The notes: a model not told the origin generated them from the letters alone. A DNA stretch of 64,000 bases from Vitis vinifera (GCF_030704535.1 NC_081820.1:24608001-24672000); one strand, 5' to 3'. Shown: positions 45,262 to 58,465, counted from the stretch's first letter. Program-made: numbers and translations.

Positions 45262-46860
45262 TATTCATAGTTTGCTTGACAGGGGAGAATGATCTGTAAG
45301 TGAACCATGAGTGTTAATTTCCTTTAGAATTTTTTTAAACATAAATTTGAAAATTAAATTTTTTGTTGCTCCTTTATTTTCTTTTTAATTTGTGTTGTCA
45401 AATTTTAAAGAGAAAAATGTTCTAATATGCATCCTTATGTACATATGATTATGTTTTTTTGGGTAGTTTAACTTAGAGATTTTGAAAACTTTATTAGTGA
45501 AACTGATCGGAAGAACAAAAAGGAAAAAAGTATAATGCTTTGTCAACATTATTAATATGTTCTCTAAATACATTTTTCTCATTGTGTTAGCCTACAAATC
45601 TTTGATCAATTATCAGGTTCTAATTTTGCGTATGAGTTTCTTGAATATTGCAGTACTTAGGACTTTTATAAATAAATGTCTTAGTTTATCATTTGATTTT
45701 ATTTGTTGAATATTAATCTTAGAACTATCTTGAAGCTTTGAGTGTATATAAGAATTTTGATAAAGCGTATTTAGTTGGTTATTTTTAATATATCCTTAAT
45801 TAATTTGTATAATATACGTGATATTACCTTCATATAATATTATTGGATTGTTTTTTAAACATATGTATTTATAATTTATTAAATGATTTATGAGTATTTA
45901 CATATGATTTGAAAAAATTGTTACTATGATTTCCATAATATTATAGAACTACAAAAGTGAATACATATAGGATTTTAGATTAAGTTTTACAAGGATTTAA
46001 AAGATAACAACCATCCACATGTCTAAGCATTCTTTTGAATAAGATAAATCCATGTTTGGTGTTTCACGAAAATGTTGTAGTAATAACTCGATTTCAATGT
46101 TTTCGAGAATGTCTATCTTATTAATACATTGATAGAGAGAGTTGTGTCTAGTTGTATATAATTTACAAAATACAATAATGTGTCAATGGCATTAAGACAT
46201 GTTATTTTTGGACCAAGTATTTCTCCATTGCTTTCTTTAGGACTAAATGTAGTTCAAGGTTTTTTCGAAGGTAATCACTCTAATTTTTTTGAAACATATA
46301 AAAATAATTTATTGAGTTTAAACCTATTTATTTATTGTTTTTTTTTCATTTTCCCTTAAATCTTCCAAGAACCAAATATAGCCTTTATGCATGTATTATA
46401 GTTAGACAAAACATAAAATAATATTAATTGTTTCTTCGTAGTTTCTTCTCATGAAAAATTTAGAAATTATAAAATATTTCAGTACTTTTTATATGGTTTT
46501 TGCCCATGAGAATTTATAAAATAATTTTACTATTTTTCTTCACAATTTCTACATATGAAAATTTATAATTTACGTTATAAGATCAAATAATAAAAAAATT
46601 ATAAAAATGGTAGGAGAATACAAATGGGAATTTTGCCATGCACCTTCCTTGAAATTATGGAAATGGTGACTAAGTAGTTAAGGTAACAAAAAACGTTTAG
46701 TCCACGGCTAAAAGGATTCTCCACAAGTAAGATCATAACCACACGGAGTCTTCCACGAATTTTCCATACTTTTTCATTTGGAATAAGGAAGAAGACTGAA
46801 GGAAGATTACCTCTCATTGACCTTAAACTTCAAGGTTTTGTATAGGCTTAGGGTAATTAA
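45262..46860. repeat. 1.6-kb noncoding direct duplication, copy 1
   Basis: Begins at ATTCATAG then TTGCTTGACAGGGG and ends GTATAGGCTTAGGGTAATTAA. It matches 47057-48687 along its length with small indels. No open frame is shared by both copies. A family A MITE remnant is inside both copies, at 46309-46383 here, internally deleted in this copy. Confidence 0.85.
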
Positions 46861-47056
46861 GATTACCTCTCAAAAATATGCTTTGGAGAACAATAGATCC
46901 TGCTTGATAACTATTTTTTAAAATACTTTTTATTTTCTAAAATAAAAAAAAAAAGTTTAGATCCCATTTAAGTAGTTTTTAAAAACAGTTTTCCATTTTC
47001 AATAATAAAACAAAAAAGTATGATTGACAATTAAAAAATAGAAAACAGTTTTCTAC

Positions 47057-48687
47057 GTTCATAGGTTGCTTGACAGGGGAAAATGATATCTAAGTTAACA
47101 AATGAGTGTTAATTTCCCTTCGAAAATTTTAAAATATAAATTTGAAAATTAATATTTTTTTGTTACTCTTTTATTTTTTAAATTTGTGTTGTCAAATTTT
47201 AAAGAGAAAAATGTTCTAATATGCACCCTTATGTACATATGATTATGTTTTCCCCGATAGTTTAACTTAGAGATTTTGAAAGACCTTATTAGCAAAATTG
47301 ATCAAGAGCTCTTTTCATGCACGTACATTTTCTCTCATGCATTAACATAAAGATCTTTGATTAATTATTAGTTTCTAATTTTGTGTATGAGTTTTTTGAA
47401 TATTACCGTATATAAGTTTTTTGAATATTGTAGTACGTAGGATTTTTGTAAATAAATCTATTAGTTTATCATTTGATTTTATTTGTCAAATGTTAACCTT
47501 AGAACTTTCTTGAAGCTTTGTGTGTATATAAGAATTTTGATAAAATATATTTAGTTAGTCACCCTTAATACATCCTTAACTAATTTGTATAATATGCTAG
47601 ATATTGTTTTCGTATAATATTATTAGATTATTTTTCAAACATATGTATTTATAATTTATGAAATGATTTACAAGTATTTATAGATGATTTGAAGAAGTGG
47701 CTACTATCATTTGGACGAATGATTTCCATAATATTATAGAACTACAAAAGTGAATACATATAGGATTTTGGATTAAGCTTTATGAGGATGTAAAAGATAG
47801 TAGATATCCACATGTCTAATTATTCTTTTGAATAAGATAAATCCATGTTTGGTGTTCCACGAAAAATGCTGTAGTAATAACTTAGTTTCAATGTTTTCGA
47901 AAATGCCTATCTTATTAATAAATTGATAGAGAGAGTTGTATCTAGTTGTATATAATTTACAAAATACATTAACGTGTCAATTGCATTAAGATATAATATT
48001 TTTGGATTAATTATTTCTCCATTATTTTCTTTAGGACTAAATGTAGTTCAAGTTTTTTCGAAGGTATTAATCTAATTTTTCTGAAGTATATAAAACAAGT
48101 TATTGAGTTTAAATCTATTTTTTATTTTCCTTCATTTTTTCTTATCATCTACTTTTTCTCTCTATTTTCTTTCCCTTACATTTTTCTTAAATTTTCTAGG
48201 AACCAAACATAGCGTTTCTGAATATCTTTTAATAAGATAAAACATAAAATAAAATTAATCATTTCTTCGTAGTTTCTTTTCATAAAAAGTTTAGAAATTA
48301 TAAAATATTTCATTTCTTTTTATAAGGTTTTTACCTATGAGAAATTATAGAATAATTTTACTATTTTTCTTCGTAATTTCTACATATGAGAAATTATGAT
48401 TTAAGTTGTAAGATCAAATAATAAAAAAAATTATAAAAATGGTAGGAGAATACAAATAAGAATTTTGTCATTCACCATCCTTGAAATTATGGAAATGGTG
48501 ACTCAGTAGTTAAGGTAACAAAAACGTTTAGTCCACCGCTAAAAGGATTCTCCACAAGTAAGAGCAGAACAACATGGAGTCTTCCACGAATTTTCCTTAC
48601 TTTTTCACTTGGAATAAGGGAGAAGATTGAAGGAAGATTACGTCTCACCTTAAATTTCAAGGTTTTGTATAGGCTTAGGGTAATTAA
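47057..48687. repeat. 1.6-kb noncoding direct duplication, copy 2
   Basis: Direct copy of 45262-46860, about 196 bp further on. Shared phrases include AGTTTAACTTAGAGATTTTG, GATAAATCCATGTTTGGTGT and TAAAAGGATTCTCCACAAGT. The MITE remnant inside (48089-48214) is longer here. A micro-duplication of AGTTTTTTGAATATT is unique to this copy near 47390-47430. Confidence 0.85.
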
Positions 48688-48689
48688 AT

Positions 48690-50102
48690 TTTAGTAAATG
48701 TTTTTGTGGATAAACCAAAAGTAAATTATATATGTAGTCACCCACAATTTCCTGTATGTTCCCTTCCATTAGTTATAATTTTGAAGATTTAAAAACTGTT
48801 TTTAAGAAATATTGTATGAAAATATATATGCTATTTTGAAAAAAATAATCAAAATCCTTTCTTAGTTTTTTGTGTTCTAAAAATTATGAGTGCTTTATTC
48901 ATAGGAAAGAGTTACAAAATAGTAAGACTTTTATTTGGGAAGTGTTTTAAAAAATAGTTTTGAAAAATATTTTGATATTTCGTAACAAAAAAAAAAAGTA
49001 TGTCTGAAATCGAAAATGTTTTTAATTTATTTTATATGTTTTAAAAAATAAGTTTTATATATAATACTTTATTTTTAATCATTATTTGTATTTGTATAAT
49101 TATTTTTTAAAATAGTTTTTTAAAAGAAAGTGAAAATAATTAAAAGATATTATAAAATCAAGATCATATTCTCTAATTTTTAAGAACATAAATATGTTTT
49201 ATATTTTTTGGGTGGTGAAACAATGGATCGTATTTGACAACTATTTTTTAAAATACTTTTTATTTTCTAAAACAAAAAAAAGAAAATAAATTTAGATTCT
49301 ATTTTAATAGCTATTTTTAAAATCTTCAATAAAAAAAAAGAAAGTACGATAGACAACCAAGAAACAGAAAACAGTTTTCTATTATTAAAAATATTTAGTT
49401 ATTTTAAGTTGTTTTGAAAGACTATTTTAAAAAATAATTATATAAATATGAAAAATGATTAAAAATAAAATATTATATATAAAAATTATTTTAAAACATA
49501 TTTGAAAATATAGAAAACAGATTAAGAATATTTTGATTCTCAAATAGATTTCAACATAATTCCAAAACAAATCAATCACAAATGTTCCCAAATCAACCAC
49601 AATGGTTCAATTTATTATACATAATAGGGTTTTGCAGATGAAGGCAAACATCCTACTTTTACAAGGATGCAGCAGATATCAACTACACAGATCACTTACA
49701 TTCATATATAAGCACTTTTATTCTGTTTATATGATATCAAAACAATAAAAAATGTCTTAGGCTCTGGGCTGAAAGCAAGTTTGCCTAAATCCAACCAGAG
49801 AGGCTCCTTTTTGAAGAGACTTTTCATAGAATCTGAGAGAACCCTTTTGAGCTTTAAGCTTGAAAGAAATCAATCCATGCATTGCTTCTGAGTTTGTGAA
49901 AGAAGATTCCTTCATATTGAATCTACCGTACCCCAAGCAACCTCTTCAGATTCGTCAATGTTCAACTCAACCATTCCCAGTGCCAACAAGTTCGTGAGAC
50001 TGGCGTTTAGGCAATGGCCTTGCCTTGAACATAGAACTTGTGTTCGGTAGATTTCATCGTCTGTACTCGGTTCCATGTAGATTATCATTTCCATGTAGGT
50101 TA
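48690..50102. other. Intergenic sequence and 3' flank of the PPR gene
   Basis: AT-rich with a family C MITE-like piece at about 49230-49560. From about 49600 to 50102 the base composition rises to that of transcribed sequence; this is probably the 3' UTR of the PPR gene. No separate gene seen. Confidence 0.5.
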
Positions 50103-52679
50103 TCACCAGTAATCGTTACAAGAGCACACCCCATTCTTTATATGATGAAACCGGTTAGAGTCCCTTACTACTATTTCTCTCCCTGTTGCCATTGAAATGT
50201 ACTTTATTGCAGTATGGCAATCGCCACAGACGCGAAGATTCTTAAATATCCTGATGGGTTTCGACTGGCTTGTGCTTATAAGCCCAAATGCCACTGCTAT
50301 TTTCTCACTGTGTTGGAAAAGGAATTGCTCCTTTTGTTGTTCTTCTATGTCGTGAAGAACAAAGTCTGTGTCAGGGATGTAACCCATCTCCTTTATTTTG
50401 GAAGCCAGTTGGTCCAGTTCTTGATAAATCTGCCACGCTTGAGGGTGGGAAGTCTCCCCTACATGGAACCTGTGCACCCTATTTTCTACCTCAATCCAAC
50501 TACAGCCAGCTTCTTTGATCAAATTACGCTCTTTCATACTTTTTCTGATCTTCACTACGTCTTTCCACTGACCTGCTGAAGCATGCAAGTTTGACAGTAA
50601 GATATATGCTGCTGGGTCATCTGGTTCCTGCTCAAGAATCATCTCTGCAGCATGTCTTCCAAGCTCTGTATTACCATGAACATGGCAGGCTCCAAGCAGT
50701 GTTCGCCAAACCAGAGCATCAGCCATGAGGGGCATTGAGTTAATGAACTCCATGGCTTCTACAAGAAGTCCAGACCGGCCTAGTAAATCAACCATACATG
50801 CATAATGCTCCATTCTTGGGACAATTCCATGTTCTTTGTACATTGAATTGAAGTGTTTCTGTCCCTCAGAGATCATACCAACATGGCTACAAGCTGATAA
50901 TACGGCAACATAGGTGATCTCATTCGGCTTTGTCCCTGTCTCAAGCATTTGATGGAACATTTCCAAAGCTCTGGTTGCAAATCCATGTTTTGCAAAACCC
51001 GTGATCATTGAAGTCCAAGATATCACATTCCGATCTTCCATCTCATTAAAAACTTGAAAAGCAGCTTCAATGTTACCACACCTAGAATACATAGAGATCA
51101 AAGCATTACAAATGCATTGGTTTGACTTGTAGCCTCCCTTCAATAACCGACCATGAATCTGCTCACCTTTGCCCATTGCACCTATACTTGCAGCCCCACT
51201 CAACAAGCTAGCAAATGTAAAAGCACTGATACCAATACCAGTATCTGCGATCTCATTAAAGAGTAGAAAAGCTTCTTCAGACTTCAAGTTCTTGGCATAC
51301 CCATCAACAATTGCATTGTAAGAAACCAAATTCTTCTCAAAGAGAATATCAAAAGCTTTTCGGGCATCTTCCATTCTTCCACTCCTAGCATACATGCTAA
51401 TAAGAGAATTCCCCACACAATTCACTGATGCTATGCCCAGTTTCACTGCATAGCTGTACACCTGCTCACCTGTATATGGATCAGAAAGGTTTCCACATGC
51501 CTTGAGAACACTTGAAAATGAGAAATGATTAGGCCATATATGACCGGATATCATCTTGCAGAAAAGTTCAATAGCTTCCTTATCACACTCTCCACTTTGC
51601 ACATACGCTGTGATAATTGCAGTCCAAGACATAACATTATGCTCAGGCATCCGCTCAAATACCTTCCTCGAATCATCCACTGACCCATCTGCTGCACACT
51701 TTGCATACATGTCCACCAAGCTACAACCAACACAAACATCCAATGCCAATCCTAAACGTATTACTCGTGAATGCAATTGCTTTCCTAGTGCTAACAATCC
51801 TAATTCTGTACAAGCAGAAAGGACACTACTATATGTAAAACGGTCCGGTACATAACCACTCAATTCCATATCTAAAAACAAATCAATTGCATCTCTTGCA
51901 CAACCTAATTGCGCAAATCTAGTTATCATTAAAGTCCAAGTAACCAAATTTCTGTCAGGCATTTTGTCAAACACCTTATAAGCTGAGCCCAAATCACCAC
52001 TACCCTTCACAAACATATCAATCAATTCGCACCCAACACAGACATCAGCCTCAAGGTACCCGGTTTTCACCACAAACCCATAAATTATCTCCCCAACCCA
52101 GGCGTAATTGGCGTTTGAACAAGCCCGAATCACGGCCGCAAAGCAATACTCATTCGGGTAAAACCCCAATTCAAGCATATCAAGAAATGTCCAAATTGCT
52201 TGCAACTCCATACTGTTATTCGCAAAACATGAGACCATCGCACTCCATGAAACCAAGTCTCTCTTATTTCCCATTCCCTCAAAAATCAACCTAGCGGTTT
52301 CGGTGTCGCCACATTTTGAGTACAAGCTGATCAGAGTGTTCAACACAACCGAGTCGAGCTCGAGTCCAGACTGCATTAGCTTCCGGTGGACGAGTTTCCC
52401 GAGTTGGAAGTTGCGGAATCGGATGCAGGACTTGAGGAGGATGGAGTAGGTGGTGAGATCTGGTGGGGCGTTTTGCTGGGTCATGAGATCAAGGGTGGAG
52501 AATGCATGGTGGAGGCGGCCCACGTCGAGTTGGCGGATCAGACGGTTCTTGAGGGGCTCGAAGTTGGGGTTTTTGAGGGAGAGGGAGGAGGGGATAATGT
52601 TTTGGCGGGAAGGGTTTAGGGTTTTGGAAGAAGGTGGGAGGAGGGGTTGGGCGGGAGAGGGAAGAGAGAGAGTTATCAT
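50103..52679 (-). CDS. EMB2261: DYW-class pentatricopeptide repeat protein (EMB2261 type)
   Basis: Organelle RNA-binding protein, most likely in the plastid, of the PLS subfamily whose DYW domain edits C to U. It is one uninterrupted 858-aa frame, normal for this family. A Ser/Pro-rich start (MITLSLPSPAQPLLPP) fits a transit peptide. Repeats run from about residue 70 to 620, with units such as DLVSWSAMVSCF, NVMSWTAIITAYVQ and NVISWTSMITGFAKHG. The E/E+ region follows, then a full DYW domain with HSEKIAVAFGL (the HSE zinc site), RVCGDCHTAIKYIS (CxxCH) and the end CSCNDYW. Arabidopsis EMB2261 (At3g49170, about 850 aa, needed for embryo development) is the best match from memory. A broken second copy of its first half is at 62205-63404. 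Confidence 0.92.
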   Translation of the reverse strand: MITLSLPSPAQPLLPPSSKTLNPSRQNIIPSSLSLKNPNFEPLKNRLIRQLDVGRLHHAFSTLDLMTQQNAPPDLTTYSILLKSCIRFRNFQLGKLVHRKLMQSGLELDSVVLNTLISLYSKCGDTETARLIFEGMGNKRDLVSWSAMVSCFANNSMELQAIWTFLDMLELGFYPNEYCFAAVIRACSNANYAWVGEIIYGFVVKTGYLEADVCVGCELIDMFVKGSGDLGSAYKVFDKMPDRNLVTWTLMITRFAQLGCARDAIDLFLDMELSGYVPDRFTYSSVLSACTELGLLALGKQLHSRVIRLGLALDVCVGCSLVDMYAKCAADGSVDDSRKVFERMPEHNVMSWTAIITAYVQSGECDKEAIELFCKMISGHIWPNHFSFSSVLKACGNLSDPYTGEQVYSYAVKLGIASVNCVGNSLISMYARSGRMEDARKAFDILFEKNLVSYNAIVDGYAKNLKSEEAFLLFNEIADTGIGISAFTFASLLSGAASIGAMGKGEQIHGRLLKGGYKSNQCICNALISMYSRCGNIEAAFQVFNEMEDRNVISWTSMITGFAKHGFATRALEMFHQMLETGTKPNEITYVAVLSACSHVGMISEGQKHFNSMYKEHGIVPRMEHYACMVDLLGRSGLLVEAMEFINSMPLMADALVWRTLLGACHVHGNTELGRHAAEMILEQEPDDPAAYILLSNLHASAGQWKDVVKIRKSMKERNLIKEAGCSWIEVENRVHRFHVGETSHPQAWQIYQELDQLASKIKEMGYIPDTDFVLHDIEEQQKEQFLFQHSEKIAVAFGLISTSQSKPIRIFKNLRVCGDCHTAIKYISMATGREIVVRDSNRFHHIKNGVCSCNDYW

Positions 52680-52739
52680 GGTCTTCCCCTAACGGCTAGT
52701 TTGAGAGAAATGAAGTTGTTCAACGCTTCAATCTCATAA

Positions 52740-53730
52740 AGGATTTTTCTACGTGAAGTTTCATACAAAAAGGATTTTTGAGTGACTGTTGGAGTAATTT
52801 TTGGGCAGGGGTGGAAAATTTTATTTCGATTATCTTCTATTAATTACTATATTAAACCTCGAGATAACATATTTATTTGCTGTGGTATAAAAAAAAGTTA
52901 AAAGGGTTTTTTTAAAAATTGTTTTTATCAAATATAAAAATTAAAATTTCAAGTTTATGGTAATTTATAAGAAATTAAGAGTGTATTTGGGAATATTTTT
53001 AAAATTAGTTTTTCAAATTCAAAAACATGTTTTGTTATTATTATTATTTTTTGATAAAAAATAGTTTTTGAGAAATAATAATAAAATTAAATTTATTTTT
53101 TGAAAGTTATGGATAACTTTTATTTTAATAATGAATTAAATTACCTATATTTTATACTATTTGAATGAGAAATGAATTTATGATAAATTAGCAAATATGT
53201 CATCAAGAAATAATTTTTTTTCATGTTTCTTAAGAAAATTTAAATTTTTTATTTTTATGAATTGTTACTTAAGAATCAAATGTAAAAATTATTTAATTTA
53301 AATAAGAAATTAATCTAAAATAAATCCAAAAACTTTAAAATTGAAACTATAATTTTATCACATAAGGTTATTATTTTTGTCTCATAATTTATCCAATTTT
53401 TAACAAAATTAAATTTCATAAATTGTAATTATTCAGATTTAAAAATTTAGACAAAAAAAACCTTAATATTATATTATAATGTGATTGCCTTCTTATGAAT
53501 TTTCATTTTCTTGTTTATTGCTCACTTGCTTTCCCATGATAAACTACATTTCTTTTTGCCTTGTCTTAATAAATCAAGAACTGTTTTAGTTATTTGTTTT
53601 AATCTTGAAATAAAATTATTTAGATTTTATGTATTAAGAATCAATGTTTCTGAAATTGATTGATTATACTATTGCTAAAGGACTTAATTTTAATTGTTTT
53701 CAAAAGAATTAATGAGAAAGACCTTTAAGA
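52740..53730. other. AT-rich sequence upstream of the PPR gene
   Basis: No gene. About the first 300 bp above the ATG (52680-52990) is also found, worn, above the pseudogene at 63405-63605, so the old duplication carried the promoter region. Confidence 0.5.
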
Positions 53731-55690
53731 GGTGTCAATTTTCAAATTTAGAAATATATAACATTGTGAGTAGCAAATGTGGTTAACTAGGATTTTTTTT
53801 TTTTGGATAAAAAGAGATTACGAAGCATAATGCTAATAAAGTCGATTGAAAGATGAGTCATAATAATATTTAAAATTAAATTTTTTAACACTTTTAAGTT
53901 ACAAGTATTAAAATAAGATAGAAAAACTTGACACACTTAAAAAATGTTTTCTTGTTATTTTTTAGTGAAGAGACAACCATTAATGAATTTTTTCCACAAA
54001 ATTTATGGGAAGGAGCAATGTTGAGGAAGATGCATGCCAATTAGAAACAATATTAAACATATGTGTAGTTTGTAATAACAAGTTCTTAAGAAATTGTATG
54101 AAAAACTTTAGGCCATATTTGTTAACAGTTTTTAATTTTTTTTAAAAAGAAAAACATGTTTACTAATAAGAAAATAGGAAAAATTTCTGATTTTAAAAAT
54201 TAAAAAGTAAGGTATTTTTTGAAAACATTTTTTGGTTGTTTTAAGTTGATTTCACTTATTTTCATTTATTTTTTGAGAATTGTTTTAAAAAATAACTATA
54301 CAAATATAGGAAATAATTAAAAATAAAATACTACAAATAAAAGTTACTTTTAAACAATAAAAGAAAATTTCAAATTTATGATAGATTTTTGTTTTATAAA
54401 ATATTAAAGAACATTTTTTTAGAATTATTTTCGAAAAAACTTTCCCAAAAAGCTTCAATTTCATTTTTTTCATAAAAAAGTGGGTGATTTTGATTGCAAG
54501 GGATTTTATAAAGGAAGGACAACTAAATGGCAACGTATAGTTTCTCATTTTCCATTGAGAACATGCATGGACTTTTTCCATGAAACACTAGGGAAGGAAT
54601 AATATTTAAGGTGTCAATTAGAAACATTAGGCATTGTGGGACAATTTTTTCTAACAAGCCCTTCAGAAGAATCTTCAAATCCTTTGACTTTGATGATTCT
54701 TGTTTTCAATGGAAAATGGTGTTATTGTTTTCATAAGAATAAGGGGAAGGGCTCCGGAAGGTGTCAACATAGAAAAATTAAAATGCTGTGGGATCGTTGA
54801 TGGAAATTAAATAAGGGCAGTAGTTTCTTTGGTTGTTTCCTACCATGGGAATCATAACCAATGATTTCTTGTTTTCCATGAGAAATGGAACTGGTTGGGA
54901 AGGTGTCAAAATAGAAACATTTGAGTATTATGGGGTGGTTCATGTATTTAATAAGGATAGAAACAAGGGTAGAAAATCTTGACTGATTCCTTTTGTGAGT
55001 TTTTTTTCCATGGAAAACTAGGCAGGAGAAATTTTCCACAAAATTAATGGGGTAGGAATAATGTCTAGAATGTGCTGACTAGAAAAACTAAACACGATGG
55101 GGATAAGATAAGTGGTACTATTTTCAAAAGAATTATTTAGAATAACCTTTTAGGAAGGTATCAACAAAAAAACAATAAACATTGTGGGGTAGTTGATGTA
55201 TGTCTAAAATAGAAAAAGGGTAGAAAAGCTTGACTCATTCCTTCGGTAATTTCTTATTTTCCATGGAAAAACAGGCATCGAAACCATTGTCTTTTGTTTT
55301 CCATGAGAAGATGAGTGCTATTGGTTTCAAAAGAATGATTGAGAAGGATTTTTAGGAAGGTGTACATCAATATAGAAACATTAAGCATTGTGGGGTATTT
55401 GACATATCCTACAAGAATTGAAAGGAGGGTACATGGGAAAGCTTGATCGATGGTTACACGGTTTCTTATTTTCCCTGGAAAAATTGGCTTTGAAATTTCT
55501 CCACAAAATTTATGAGAAGGATATGTCTAGGAAGGTCTTAATTAGAAACATTAAACCTTGTAAGGTAATTTCTATCGACAAGCTCTTAATCAAATTCATA
55601 TAAAACTTGACTAATTCTATAATGAATGATTTCTTATTTTTCATGAAAAATGGGACTTATTGTTTTCAAAAGAAATAAGGGGAAGGCCAA
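53731..55690. repeat. Degenerate array of about nine related modules
   Basis: A core of the form GGTGTCAA, then ATAGAAACATTAA and CATTGTGGGGTAG, recurs near 53731, 54036, 54610, 54760, 54901, 55072, 55156, 55358 and 55534. Between cores, pieces such as TTTCTTATTTTCCATGGAAA and TTCTCCACAAAATTTATG come back in the same order. In the better part, spacing is mostly 140-200 bp. No open frame runs through it. It lies upstream of the kinase pseudogenes. Confidence 0.6.
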
Positions 55691-56822
55691 AATTAATTAA
55701 TGGGAAGACCATAAAACTATCAAACATATAGAGGACTGTTTTTTAACTTTAGTTAATGAGGAAATCATAGAAAAGCTTTTAAAGCACTATCTCTCGTGTG
55801 GTTCACAACTATGCTTTTTACTCTAAAAATGGGTGTTTATCCCAAAGAACACAGGTTGTCTTTTAAAGGCAAACTCAAAGCAGGATTTTACTTTGAAGCT
55901 AACTAGCTAAAAAGAGACAATTCCTAATGGAGTTGGTTGAACATGTTTGCATCCTATTGGTGAGATCAATCAAATAGGAGATGTTAGAAAAGTATCATTG
56001 TTTCCCTTTTACCTTGTAGTGGTTTTTGCAAGTTCTTCATAGTCATGACTTGTTAGCTATTATTTATCAATTTGAAATATACCTATATAAGTTCGTCCAA
56101 AACTCTTAGGAAGAAGAAACAACAATCCACAATTTATAATCTAGAACAAATGGAATTAGTATATTAATTCTTTGTTATCTTAAGAGCACATGAGATTCAC
56201 TTCTTCCTAAAGATACCCTATAGTTATCTATTGATTGGGATGGACTCTACTCTTCTTATATCTTCTCACTTGGGGCTGCAAAGTAACAATCCCTAGTTGG
56301 AACTTAGAGGCTAAGTATTGATTTATGGCAATACTATATCTGAATTATACTGGATTGGAATGCTTCTGAACAATTTATATATTCTATCCTCTTAATTTCC
56401 TCTTATTATATGGTGAGATAATGTTGGTACCCTAGCTCAAGTGCAGCACATTCAGGTATTGATTACCACTTTTTGATCATTACATTTTTCTTGGATTGGC
56501 TTCATCCACATCTTTCAACAAGGAAATCATTCACTTAGTCTCTTCAGCAATAATTAAGCTGAGAAAAGTAACCATGACTTGGGATATTTTGTGAGGAGAA
56601 GCTGCTAGCTGTTCTCTTATCCTGTTTTTTCCTTGTCTGAATGCCAAGGCACCAATATGAAAAAAGAGAAAAGAAAAGCAGATGTATTCAGTGAATTCTC
56701 TTTGTCACCTTCTCCGAGCGGGCAAGAATTGATGTGTGACCTAACCCATGAATGTTAGACCCAGGGTGAGGAAATATGAGGTGTTATAGATTCCATCTTT
56801 TCTAGTTTATAGTCCACTAATG

Positions 56823-57030
56823 CTACATTTGGTTTGGGAAAGTATTAAAGGAAGAAAAAATGGTAAAAAGAATAATTATCTCATGTTTGATTATATTATG
56901 AAAAATATAAAATAAATATAATTAAATTTAGTTAAAAGTTTATGTATTTTCAAATTATTTAATCTTTATTTAAAAAGTTAAAATAAGTGAAATGAGTTTG
57001 GAAAAATATATAAAAATAATTTATTAACTT
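56823..57030. mobile_element. MITE, family A, right end lost
   Basis: Left end CTACATTTGGTTTGGGAAAG, with the inner blocks AATATAATTAAATTTAGTT and AAATTATTTAATC. The right inverted end is missing. It directly abuts the start of the first kinase pseudogene. Confidence 0.45.
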
Positions 57031-57049
57031 TCAATCAAATAGAGATTGA

Positions 57050-57965
57050 ATTTTTTTTGGAAGAATGCATTACTCTCAAGCCTTCAAGATATTATTATGT
57101 TGATATTAAGAGGATTATGAATCAATTTAAGGACAAATTGGGTGAAGCATGTTATGGAACTGTATTTAAAGGAAAGTTTTTTTGATGAAGTTCTTGTTGT
57201 TGTCAAGATCCTTCAACAATTTCAAGGGAAATGGGGAAGAATTCATTAATGAAACGAGAGAAATGAACAAAATCCACCATATTAATATTGTTTGCTTAGT
57301 TGATTTTTGTGCTGATGGATTTTGTCGTGCCCTTGTTTATGAGTTCTTACCTAATGGATCTTTAGAGAATTTTATATTTTCAACAACTATTAAAAAATGC
57401 TCACTTGGTTGGGAGAAACTTTAAGATATTGCTCTAGGCATGACCAAAGGTATTGAGTATTTCCACCAAGGTTGTGATCACAGAAGCATCCATTTTGATA
57501 TCAAGTCTCATCATATTTTAGTGGATTATAACTTCAATCCAAAGATATCCAATTTTGGCCAAGCAAAATTATATTCTAAGGGGGAAATTGCTGTTTTTAT
57601 GAATGCAACTAGAGGGATTGTGGGTTATATTGCACCAGAAGTATTATCTAGAAATTTAGAGAATGTTTCCTAAAAGTTAGATGTTTATAGTTTTGGAATG
57701 TTGTTGCTTGAAATTGTAGGAGAAAAAAAAAATGTTGATGTGACAGTGATAAACACTAGCCAAGTATACTTTCCAGAATGGATCTAAAATCATTTGAATA
57801 AAGGAGAAGAGTTGTAGATTTGGGTTGAGGAAGATGAAGATGCTAAAATAGCAAAGAAATTAACAATTGTGGGACTTTGGTGTATTCAATGGTATCTAGT
57901 GAATCGTCCTACTATGAAACTTATGGTACAAATGTTAGAATAGGAAGGTAGGAGACAATTTAGCC
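57050..57965 (+). pseudogene. LRK10-like receptor kinase pseudogene A
   Basis: Remains of a leaf rust 10 (LRK10L)-type receptor-like kinase domain. Recognisable pieces in order are FKDKLGEACYGTVFKGKF (glycine loop), [79 protein letters not shown] and GLWCIQWYLVNRPTM. Frame breaks lie at about 57180 and between 57200 and 57215. In-frame stops are at 57422, 57671, 57785, 57815 and 57941. Key residues are worn too: DFG reads NFG, and HFDIKPHN reads HFDIKSHH. No extracellular or membrane exon was found. It is clearly dead and older than copy B. Confidence 0.85.
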
Positions 57966-58465
57966 ATGTTGCCTAATCTTTTCACCTACATGAATCCAAT
58001 GAGAACAAATGCAAGCTAGACTAGAAGATCTCTTCAACAAGAACTAACACTGATCTTAGAACTAGAGTGAAAAAAAACCTAGTATTTTTTATTTTGTATA
58101 GTGTAGGATACGATGGAACAACACAATCTTTTAAGTTTATTCATTTCTTTTTTATATTTTCTAGCCCATTTCTCCATTTTGTGCTAATTTATATTCTCCT
58201 TGTTTCTTTTTTGGACTACTTCCTATGCTAAAATTTTCCCCCTTTCATTTTCTATTTCCCAAATTTGGATGGCAAAAACAATGTCATTTTGTATCTCAAA
58301 TTTTCACCACTTAATGGTTTTACCTTTGAGAAGGTCCCTTCATTAAAGACAAGAGTGCCAGATTGAAAGACCTTATGTCTTGTCTCTTTGAAAAAAATGA
58401 TTAAGGAGTCTTGACATACATACAATATGAAATAATATTGAGATATGTGTTAGGACAAGGAGTCT

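Noticed and set aside
45262..48687. LTR retrotransposon with 1.6-kb LTRs and a 196-bp interior
   Set aside because: The copies lack TG/CA ends, a primer-binding site and target duplication.
50214..50579. 121-aa plus-strand frame in the PPR gene
   Set aside because: Antisense shadow of the DYW domain coding sequence.
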